Origin: CAVYGB01 sp046734815
GTDB taxonomy: Bacteria; Myxococcota_A; Polyangia; Fen-1088
Assembly (NCBI GenBank): GCA_046734815.1
Contig: JBKPRZ010000223.1
Coordinates: 1 to 61,800 of the forward strand
Length of the DNA stretch: 61,800 bases
Direction of reading: 5' to 3'
Positions 1 through 6,439 of this stretch are shown piece after piece (the stretch's first letter is position 1; each line of letters opens with the position of its first letter). The notes beneath the pieces are model-generated. The model made no database searches. It saw only the letters and a list, made by a program, of their open reading frames with translations, and was not told where the DNA came from. A program made the translations under genes and the position numbers.

Positions 1-1090
1 CGCCGGCGCCTGCCGCTGCGCTGGCAGCCGCGGGCGAGGCCGGCGGCGTCACCGGCACGCCCCGGGGCGGCGAGCCGGTCCGGGCGGCGATGGCCTTGGC
101 CACCAGGTTGGCCACCTCGGCCTGACCGCCGGCGAACAGCATCGTGCGCGCGAATCCGACCCCGGCGTCCTTGGTGGCGGCCGGCTGCACGCCCGGCGGC
201 GCCGACAGAGCCTCGACCTCGGACAGGAACAGCCGCAAGGTCAGGTGCCGCCGGCTCGAGCTCTTGTCCAGCGCCTTGAGGATCACCCGGTCCACCTCCG
301 GCGTCAGCGCCGCCTCGGGCCGACGCTGGCTGGGCGCCAGCGGTGGGCTGCTCAGGTGCAGTTCCAGCACTGTGTCGGGCGCTCCCTGGAACGGCGGCTC
401 GCCCGTCAGCAGATGATAGAAGACCGCCGCCAGACTGTACGTGTTCGATCGCTGGTCGACCGGCTTGCCCTGGATCTGCTCGGGCGAGAGGTACCCCGGC
501 ACCCCGGCGGCGCGCTCGTTGATGGGTCGGGCCAGCGGGAAGTTGATGACCTTCACGTCGCCCGAAGGCGCCACCAGCACGTTCTTGGGGGCCACGTCGC
601 GGTGGACGATGCCGGCCTTCTGGGCCTCCAGCAGCGCCTGCCCGATCTGCACGACGATCGACCTGGCCTTGTCGAACGGGAGGGCTCCCGCGCGCAGCAG
701 CTGGTCCAGCGCCTCGCCAGGGCACAGCTCCATGGCGACGTACAGGCGGTCATCGGCGGTCTTGCCGCAGTCGATGATGGTCGCGATCTTCGGGCTCTGC
801 ACCCGCAGCAGCTGCTTGAACTCGCGTTCGGCCCGCGCCAGGGTCGCCGGGTTGGGCACCACTTCGGCGCTGACGATCTTGTAGGCCACCGGCTGCCCGT
901 TCTGTCCGTCGGTCGCCCTCCAGACCTCGCCGGTGTTGCCGCCGCCCAGCCGGGCGCCCACCTGGAACCGCGCTCTGTTCTCCGCCACCGCCTGCAGACG
1001 TTGGGGACCGGTCGCCGTCGCACAGGTCTCCTGAGGACAGAAGTTCGCGTCGTCAGGATAGGTGTTCTTGCAGGTTGGGCAGAATCTCAT
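1..1090 (-). CDS. Zinc-ribbon serine/threonine kinase-like protein, probable pseudokinase (partial, C-terminus off the left edge)
   Basis: The frame is open from an ATG at 1090 to the window edge, giving 363 residues without a stop. The N-terminus carries a zinc ribbon (Cys4, Cys7, Cys18, Cys23). A Hanks-type kinase fold follows: glycine loop GGGNTG at 49-54, VAYK with the ATP-binding Lys71, an HRD at 163-165 and SPEQ at 202-205. Two key places deviate: the catalytic loop reads HRDVAPKN, with Ala where Lys is usual, and the metal-binding DFG reads NFP at 183-185. Active kinases of this family need that Asp, so I infer weak or no phosphotransfer and a scaffold or regulatory role. A low-complexity Ala/Pro stretch begins near the window edge. 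A good promoter lies at 1156-1184. Family call is firm; loss of activity is inference. Confidence 0.85.
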   Translation of the reverse strand, partial: MRFCPTCKNTYPDDANFCPQETCATATGPQRLQAVAENRARFQVGARLGGGNTGEVWRATDGQNGQPVAYKIVSAEVVPNPATLARAEREFKQLLRVQSPKIATIIDCGKTADDRLYVAMELCPGEALDQLLRAGALPFDKARSIVVQIGQALLEAQKAGIVHRDVAPKNVLVAPSGDVKVINFPLARPINERAAGVPGYLSPEQIQGKPVDQRSNTYSLAAVFYHLLTGEPPFQGAPDTVLELHLSSPPLAPSQRRPEAALTPEVDRVILKALDKSSSRRHLTLRLFLSEVEALSAPPGVQPAATKDAGVGFARTMLFAGGQAEVANLVAKAIAARTGSPPRGVPVTPPASPAAASAAAGAG

Positions 1091-1155
1091 CACACTCCCG
1101 GCGTATCGAAACCGCTCCCGAGTCACCCGACCGTCCGGGCCTGCGGAGCACTTCG

Positions 1156-1184
1156 ATCTTAGGCGCGCACCAGGGCGAAATCAA
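1156..1184 (-). promoter_or_regulatory. Sigma-70-type promoter of the kinase-like gene
   Basis: On the minus strand, -35 TTGATT (1184-1179) and -10 TAAGAT (1161-1156) are separated by exactly 17 bases. The predicted start near 1149 gives a leader of about 59 bases to the ATG at 1090. This separates the kinase-like gene from the relA operon upstream. Confidence 0.5.
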
Positions 1185-1299
1185 CGACTCTGCCCGGGCG
1201 CGAACGCAGGTCTACCCGCGGGTCCGTTCTCAGCTCAGGCGGGCCTGCGCCGCACGTTCACCCCCAACCACCTACGCCGGAAAACCGGCTATCTGGCCT

Positions 1300-1467
1300 C
1301 TACTTGGTTGCCTGGCGGGGCGCCGGCTTGCCGGGCTCGCCCATCTGGGCGAAAAGCTCGGCCGACGAGAGCGTCGAGTGCCGGCTCTCCTGGTTCTTGC
1401 GCTTGCGGCCGGCCTTGGCCTTCCGGCGCAGCCGGCGCTTCCAGGTTTCTCGCGTATTCGAAGCCAT
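1300..1467 (-). CDS. Small basic conserved-looking protein (55 aa)
   Basis: The frame runs from ATG at 1467 to TAG at 1300. The product starts MASNTRETWKRRLRRKAKAG, has about 14 Lys/Arg in its first 30 residues, and ends with a Gly/Pro-containing tail (GEPGKPAPRQ). It lies 56 bases downstream of the relA/spoT stop on the same strand, so it may be the last gene of that operon. The Arg/Lys pattern resembles small nucleic-acid- or ribosome-associated proteins, and I recall similar short proteins in delta-proteobacteria, but I cannot name a family. It is short enough to be missed by routine gene calling. No signal peptide or membrane segment is visible. Confidence 0.6.
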   Translation of the reverse strand: MASNTRETWKRRLRRKAKAGRKRKNQESRHSTLSSAELFAQMGEPGKPAPRQATK

Positions 1468-1523
1468 GGGGAGCGGTCATTTACCAGGCGGCGGCGCCCC
1501 GGTCAACCGGCACGGTCTGGCGG

Positions 1524-3683
1524 TCACATCCGGGTGACGGACACGACACCGTCGAGTGTCTGGAGGGACCGGATCACCGAGCGCAGCTGATCGACGTGTC
1601 CGACCATCACCTGGAAGGTGTTTATCCCACGTCGGTCCTCGGTGGTCCGACACTTGGCCTGCGAGATGTTGACCCCGTGGTCGGTGAAGCACTTGGAGAT
1701 CGAGGCCAGGATGCCGGGCCGGTCGCTGCTGATGACCTCCAGGGCCACCGGCCGGGGGGCCTGCACCCCCTCGTCCCACGAGACCTCCACCCGGCGGGCG
1801 GGGTCCAGGTCCAGCGCCTTCTTGCAGTCGCGGGTATGGACGATGACCCCCCGCCGCACGCTGATGAAGGCGATGATGTCGTCACCCGGCACCGGGTTGC
1901 AGCACTTGGCGAACTTGACCACGATGTCCGCCTCGCCCTGCACCCGCACCCCGCCGACCGACTTCTTGACCGGCCGGCGATGCAGACCGGTGTTCTCGCT
2001 GGGGGCGGTGACCGGGATGCCGTCGCTGGACGGCTCGCCGCGCTGCGGATAGATCGCCTCGGCGGCCTGCCCGGGCGTGATCTTGCCGTAGCCCACGAGG
2101 ACCAGCAGGTCGTCGGCGGACCCGGCCCGGAGGCGCTGGGCCGCGGGCTCGAGCAGGCCGTCCTTCTCGGCCTGGGTCAGCGAGCGGCTGCGCTCGCGCA
2201 TCTCCTTGGCCAGGAGGTCGCGCCCGTACTTCTTGCTGCGCTCGCGCTGCTCCATCCGCAGGAAATGCCGGATGCGGGTGCGGGCGCGGCTGGTGACCAC
2301 GAACTTCAGCCAGTCCTTCGAAGGCTTCTGGCCGTTGGAGGTGAGGATCTCGATGGTGTCGCCGTTCCGGAGCGCGTAGCGCAGCGGCACGATGATGCCG
2401 TTGACCCGGGCACCCGAGCAGTGGGCCCCGATGTTCGAGTGGACCGCGTAGGCGAAGTCGATCGGGGTCGAGCCCTTGGGCAGCGATTTGACGTCGCCCT
2501 TGGGAGTGAAGACGAACACCTCCTCTTCGAAGAGATCGATCTTCACCGTCTCCAGGAACTCGGTCGGGTCCTTGAGGTCCCGCTGCCACTCCATCAGCTG
2601 GTGCAGCCAGGCGAAGGCCTTGCCGTCGGATCCGGACAGCGGGCGCTTCTCCTTGTAGCGCCAGTGGGCGGCGATGCCGTGCTCGGCGGTGTGGTGCATC
2701 TCCGCGGTCCGGATCTGCACTTCCATGCGATCGGCCTGCGGCCCGATCACCGTGGTGTGCAGCGACTGGTAGAGGTTGGGCTTGGGCAGGGCGATGAAGT
2801 CCTTGAAGCGCCCAGGCACCGGGGTCCAGTGCGAGTGCACCACCCCCAGCGCGGCGTAGCAGTCGCGGACCGAGCCGACGATCAGGCGGAACGCGATCAC
2901 GTCGTGGATCTGCTCGAACTCGCGGCCCGTCTTCTTCATCTTCTGATGAATCGACCACAGGTGCTTGGCCCGGCCGGTGACCGTGGCCTCGATCTCCGCG
3001 CTCCGCATGGCCTCGCGCAGCTTCTCGCAGGTCTCGGCGATGTAGCGCTCGCGCACCGGCTCGCTGTCCCGCATGCGCGCCACCAGCGCCCGGTAATCCT
3101 CCGGCTCGAGGTACTGGAAACACAGGTCCTCCAGCTCGGCCTTCATCCACTGGATGCCCAGCCGGTTGGCCATCGGAGCGTAGATCTCGCGGGTCTCGCG
3201 GGCGATCCGTTCCTGCTTCTCGGGCGGCATGTATTGCAGGGTCCGCATGTTGTCCACGCGGTCGGCCAGCTTGATCAGGATGACGCGGATGTCGCGCGCC
3301 ATCGCCAGCAGCATCTTGCGGAAGTTCTCGGCCTGCTTCTCCTCGCGCGTGTGCCAGGCGATCTGCCCCAGCTTGGTCACTCCATCGACCAGCATCTGGA
3401 TCTCGGGGCCGAACAGCCGTCCGATGTCCTCGGGGGTAGCGCTGGTGTCCTCCACGCAGTCGTGCAGCAGACCGGCGCAGACCGAAGGGACGTCCAGCTT
3501 CAGGTCGGCGATCAGCTTGGCCACGCCCAGCGGATGCACCACGTACGGCTCGCCAGAGCGGCGCAGCTGTCCGGCATGCCGCTCGGCCGCGAACTCGTAG
3601 CTGCGCCGCACCAGGCCCACGTCCGCGCTCGGGTCGTGCCCGCGGACCGCTTCGACAACCGGTGCGACGTCGGTGAAACCCAC
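1524..3683 (-). CDS. relA: Bifunctional (p)ppGpp synthetase/hydrolase, RelA/SpoT family
   Basis: This 719-residue protein makes and degrades (p)ppGpp in the stringent response. It has the full long-RSH layout. The N-terminal HD hydrolase has HDCVED at 74-79 and LADRVDNMRTL. The synthetase has FKDFIALPKPNLYQSLHT and EVQIRT. A TGS domain follows (VFTPKGDVKSLPKGSTPIDF), then a Cys-containing region (AKCCNPVPGD) and a C-terminal ACT domain. Hydrolase and synthetase motifs both look intact, so a bifunctional enzyme is expected. The start is GTG, directly abutted by an AAGGAG that is too close for normal spacing, so the true start is slightly uncertain. It follows gmk by 18 bases in the order yicC-gmk-relA; the rpoZ often found between gmk and relA is absent here. 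Confidence 0.96.
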   Translation of the reverse strand: MGFTDVAPVVEAVRGHDPSADVGLVRRSYEFAAERHAGQLRRSGEPYVVHPLGVAKLIADLKLDVPSVCAGLLHDCVEDTSATPEDIGRLFGPEIQMLVDGVTKLGQIAWHTREEKQAENFRKMLLAMARDIRVILIKLADRVDNMRTLQYMPPEKQERIARETREIYAPMANRLGIQWMKAELEDLCFQYLEPEDYRALVARMRDSEPVRERYIAETCEKLREAMRSAEIEATVTGRAKHLWSIHQKMKKTGREFEQIHDVIAFRLIVGSVRDCYAALGVVHSHWTPVPGRFKDFIALPKPNLYQSLHTTVIGPQADRMEVQIRTAEMHHTAEHGIAAHWRYKEKRPLSGSDGKAFAWLHQLMEWQRDLKDPTEFLETVKIDLFEEEVFVFTPKGDVKSLPKGSTPIDFAYAVHSNIGAHCSGARVNGIIVPLRYALRNGDTIEILTSNGQKPSKDWLKFVVTSRARTRIRHFLRMEQRERSKKYGRDLLAKEMRERSRSLTQAEKDGLLEPAAQRLRAGSADDLLVLVGYGKITPGQAAEAIYPQRGEPSSDGIPVTAPSENTGLHRRPVKKSVGGVRVQGEADIVVKFAKCCNPVPGDDIIAFISVRRGVIVHTRDCKKALDLDPARRVEVSWDEGVQAPRPVALEVISSDRPGILASISKCFTDHGVNISQAKCRTTEDRRGINTFQVMVGHVDQLRSVIRSLQTLDGVVSVTRM

Positions 3684-3701
3684 CTCCTTCTACACTCTAC
3701 C

Positions 3702-4337
3702 TCAGCGCACCCGGGCCGCCACCTCGGCCAGCAGGGCCCGGGCGTGGCCGCCGTTGCGGGTGCGGCGGCAACGGGCCGCGGTGTAGATGGCGCTCAGCTC
3801 GGAAAACGCCTTCTCCAGGTCGTCGTTGACCACCAGGTAGTCGTACTCGTCATAGTGGCGCAACTCTTCCTGCGCCGTCTGCAGCCGCCGCTCGATCACC
3901 TCGGGCGCGTCGGTGGCCCGGCGGCGCAGCCGTCGCTCCAGCTCGGCCAGCGAGGGGGGCAAGATGAAGACCAGCTCGCTGTCCTCGGGCCATTGCCGAC
4001 GGATCTGGCGCCCGCCCTGCCAGTCGATGTCGAACAGGCAGTCGAGCCCCTTCTCGATGGCCTGGTTGACGGCCTGGATGGCGGTGCCGTAGCGGTTGCC
4101 GTGCACCACCGCGTGTTCGGCGAAGTCACCCGCCCCCACCATCCGATCGAACACCTCGTGGCCGACGAAGTGGTAATCGGTGCCGTCCACCTCGCCCGGC
4201 CGGGGCTGACGGGTGGTGTACGAGACCGAGAAGCACAGCTGATGAGCCGCGGCCAGACGCCGGGTGAGCGTGGTCTTACCCGCGCCCGACGGCGAGGAGA
4301 TGACCAGCAGGATGCCGCGCCTCGGATTGCTCATCAC
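3702..4337 (-). CDS. gmk: Guanylate kinase
   Basis: This enzyme phosphorylates GMP to GDP with ATP, feeding GTP and ppGpp metabolism. The 211-residue protein has the P-loop SSPSGAGKTT near residues 14-23, the GMP-binding segment with SYTTRQPRPGEVDGTDYHFV, and the lid-region Arg cluster RRLRRRATD. Length fits the family (about 205). The start ATG at 4337 overlaps the yicC stop as ATGA, which implies translational coupling; a second ATG follows immediately. Its position between yicC and relA is a well-known arrangement and places nucleotide supply next to alarmone synthesis. Confidence 0.97.
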   Translation of the reverse strand: MMSNPRRGILLVISSPSGAGKTTLTRRLAAAHQLCFSVSYTTRQPRPGEVDGTDYHFVGHEVFDRMVGAGDFAEHAVVHGNRYGTAIQAVNQAIEKGLDCLFDIDWQGGRQIRRQWPEDSELVFILPPSLAELERRLRRRATDAPEVIERRLQTAQEELRHYDEYDYLVVNDDLEKAFSELSAIYTAARCRRTRNGGHARALLAEVAARVR

Positions 4338-5197
4338 TCGATATTCTGCGCTTGCTCACGGACCTTCTCCAACTCGGCTTTGCCCTCGATGACCAGCGCC
4401 GACACGCCTACATCCTGGGCCTTCACCCCCAAGGTATTGAGCTCTCGCGCCAGTTCTTGTATCAGAAACTCCAGCGTGCGACCGGGACTCTCGACGGTGG
4501 CCGCGCCGTCCAGCAGCTGCTGAAGCCGCGTCCGGTGGGCGCCCAGCCGGGCCAGCTCCTCGGTCACGTCTAGTCGGTCGGCCAGCACCGCCACCTCCTG
4601 GGCCAGCCGGGCCGGGTCCACCCCCGGCGCGGCCAGCACCCGCAGCCGTTCGGTCAGCCGGGCGGCGGCGCGCTCGGGGAGGCCGGCCACCTGCGTCTCC
4701 AGCGCGGCCACGATCTGACCCAGCCGCTCCGCTCGCCGCCGGATCTCCGCCTCCAGCAGCTGCCCTTCGCGGGCCCTCATCTCCTGCAGGGCAGCCAGCG
4801 CCTGGGCCAGGACCGGCTGCAGCGCGGACCACTCCAGCGGGTCGGCCACCGGCGCCTCCCGTTCCAGCTTCAGGAACGCGGCCACCGTGCCGAGATCGAC
4901 CGGCCCCTGCAGCCCCAGCTCGTCGCGCAGCTGCAACAGCTGCTGGTGAACCGCCCGCACGCGCTCGGGGGAGGCCGCCGCCGCACGGCCGCCGCTGTCC
5001 TCCTCGACCGAGACCTGCACCGACCCGCGGCCCAGCGCCGCGCGCACGGCGCGGATGATCTCGATCTCGCACGAGGCCGCCAGCCGGCTGCGCAGCTTCA
5101 CGTCGAGGGTGCGGTGGTTGACCGATCGGACCTCCACCACCACGCGGCGCCCGGCCGACTCGCCCACCGCGCGACCGAAACCGGTCATGCTCAACAT
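4334..5197 (-). CDS. yicC: YicC family endoribonuclease-like protein
   Basis: This 287-residue protein begins MLSMTGFGRA, the signature N-terminus of YicC, and ends with the conserved C-terminal block including REQAQNIE. YicC proteins are endoribonucleases or RNase adaptors implicated in stationary-phase survival and small RNA turnover. I chose the ATG at 5197: it overlaps the last codons of the upstream epimerase gene (TGA at 5193-5191) and gives the canonical N-terminus, whereas an ATG 21 bases upstream adds a non-conserved extension. A long helical, charged middle section is typical. It is coupled by ATGA to gmk downstream. Confidence 0.93.
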   Translation of the reverse strand: MLSMTGFGRAVGESAGRRVVVEVRSVNHRTLDVKLRSRLAASCEIEIIRAVRAALGRGSVQVSVEEDSGGRAAAASPERVRAVHQQLLQLRDELGLQGPVDLGTVAAFLKLEREAPVADPLEWSALQPVLAQALAALQEMRAREGQLLEAEIRRRAERLGQIVAALETQVAGLPERAAARLTERLRVLAAPGVDPARLAQEVAVLADRLDVTEELARLGAHRTRLQQLLDGAATVESPGRTLEFLIQELARELNTLGVKAQDVGVSALVIEGKAELEKVREQAQNIE

Positions 5198-6135
5198 GCG
5201 GTCGTGGCCCGGAACCACTCGAAAGTGCGACGGAGGCCCTCGGAAAACAGCACCTGCGGCCGGTAGCCCAGCTGGGTGCGGGCGGCGTCGATGTCGGCCA
5301 GCGAGTGCTTCACGTCGCCGGCGCGCGACGGTTCGTGCCGGGCGGCGATCCTCCGACCCACCAGCTGCCCCAGCTGGTCCAGCACCGAGGACAGCTCGGT
5401 GGCCTCACCACAGGCGATGTTGAACACCCCGCCCGAGGCCCCCGGCGCCTCGGCCGCCAGCAGGTTGGCCGCGACCACGTTGTCGATGAAGCAAAAGTCG
5501 CGCGACTGCTTGCCGTCGCCGAAGACGGTGGGCTCGTGACCGGCCAGCGCGGCGGTGATGAACCGCGGGATCACGGCCGCGTACTGCGAGGTCGGATCCT
5601 GCCGGGGTCCGAAGACATTGAAGTACCGCAGGACGACCGTCTCGACGCCCATCGTGCGGGCGTACATCTGGCAATAATGTTCACCGGTCAGCTTCGAGAC
5701 GGCATAAGGCGAGAGCGGCCGCGGAGTCATGGTCTCGACCTTGGGCAACACCGGCGTATCGCCGTAGGCCGACGACGATCCGGCGTAGACCACCCGGCGC
5801 ACGCCCAGCGCGCGGGCCGCTTCCAGGACGTGCAAGGTGCCGGTGGCGTTTGCTTCGTGGCTGGGCAGCGGCGCTTTCATCGACCGCGGCACGGACGGGA
5901 GGGCGGCCTGGTGATAGATGACATCCACGCCCTCGGCCGCCCGGCGCATGGTTTGCGCGTCCAGGATGTCGCCCTCGATCCAGTCGATCCGCGGCAGGAC
6001 CTCTTCCAGATTCGACCGCTTCCCCGAAGAGAGATTGTCGAGCACCCGCACCGCACTTCCGCGGGCGACGAGGGCGCGGACGATCGAGGACCCTATGAAG
6101 CCGGCACCGCCGGTGACCAACGCTTGGGGGGGCAT
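5191..6135 (-). CDS. NAD-dependent epimerase/dehydratase (UDP-sugar 4-epimerase-like)
   Basis: This is a 314-residue extended short-chain dehydrogenase. The Rossmann nucleotide-binding motif GGAGFIG is near residue 9. The catalytic Ser/Tyr/Lys set appears in SSSAYGD and YAVSK. The conserved RYFNVFGPRQDP block resembles UDP-glucose or UDP-N-acetylglucosamine 4-epimerases. It probably supplies activated sugars for surface polysaccharide; the exact substrate cannot be read. It heads the yicC-gmk-relA run on the same strand, overlapping yicC by 7 bases, so co-transcription is likely. No other sugar-nucleotide genes are adjacent. Confidence 0.9.
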   Translation of the reverse strand: MPPQALVTGGAGFIGSSIVRALVARGSAVRVLDNLSSGKRSNLEEVLPRIDWIEGDILDAQTMRRAAEGVDVIYHQAALPSVPRSMKAPLPSHEANATGTLHVLEAARALGVRRVVYAGSSSAYGDTPVLPKVETMTPRPLSPYAVSKLTGEHYCQMYARTMGVETVVLRYFNVFGPRQDPTSQYAAVIPRFITAALAGHEPTVFGDGKQSRDFCFIDNVVAANLLAAEAPGASGGVFNIACGEATELSSVLDQLGQLVGRRIAARHEPSRAGDVKHSLADIDAARTQLGYRPQVLFSEGLRRTFEWFRATTAC

Positions 6136-6258
6136 GTCTTCTTTTACACGGCGTTTGACCAGCCGCCCAGACCGCCGCGGGCCGGCAACGCCGCGTTCGA
6201 CGCGACATCACGCCGCAGCAAACGGTTTCATCCCTGGTTTCCTGTGTTAGTATCGGAT

Positions 6259-6268
6259 GTACGCGTAC
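6259..6268. promoter_or_regulatory. 10-base palindrome, possible operator
   Basis: GTACGCGTAC is a perfect dyad 71 bases upstream of the -35 at 6340. It is one of two palindromes in this divergent region. No regulator is identified. Confidence 0.3.
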
Positions 6269-6293
6269 TTACACATTCAATTTCGGGTTGCAT

Positions 6294-6305
6294 CCCACAT
6301 GTGGG
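6294..6305. promoter_or_regulatory. 12-base palindrome, possible operator
   Basis: CCCACATGTGGG is a perfect dyad 34 bases upstream of the -35 at 6340. Its position suits an activator or repressor site for the surface-protein operon. Confidence 0.35.
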
Positions 6306-6339
6306 CCTTTCGGTGGCGGTAAGCGGCATCATCGGCGTG

Positions 6340-6369
6340 TTGACCAGGTTAGTTTCCATTTGTTAAAAG
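6340..6369 (+). promoter_or_regulatory. Promoter of the surface-protein operon
   Basis: The -35 TTGACC (6340-6345) is followed after 17-18 bases by TTAAAAG. TG at 6361-6362 makes an extended -10 (TG-T-TAAAAG). Transcription would start near 6376, giving a leader of about 64 bases to the ATG at 6440. Confidence 0.5.
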
Positions 6370-6396
6370 CCACATCGACCTCACATCCGTGGCTTT
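6366..6396 (+). promoter_or_regulatory. Stem-loop at the transcription start region
   Basis: AAAGCCAC (6366-6373) is complementary to GTGGCTTT (6389-6396), forming an 8-base stem with a 15-base loop. It overlaps the -10 and early leader, so it could be a DNA-level operator or a weak terminator-like element. There is no clear U-tract. Confidence 0.3.
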
Positions 6397-6439
6397 CTGC
6401 ACACCCGGGTGGAGATTCGCCTTTAACAGGGAGACCTTC

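Larger units (their letters stand above)
6136..6439. other. Divergent intergenic region with promoter and palindromes
   Basis: These 304 bases separate the minus-strand epimerase gene from the plus-strand surface-protein operon. The region is markedly AT-richer than its surroundings. It holds two perfect palindromes (6259-6268 and 6294-6305), a promoter (6340-6369) and a stem-loop (6366-6396), each listed separately. No convincing ORF is present. Confidence 0.6.

Noticed and set aside
1062..4523. Very long open frame on the plus strand opposite relA and gmk
   Set aside because: It is antisense to clearly recognisable genes and its composition follows the high-GC third codon position of the real frame; no domain or signal is recognisable.
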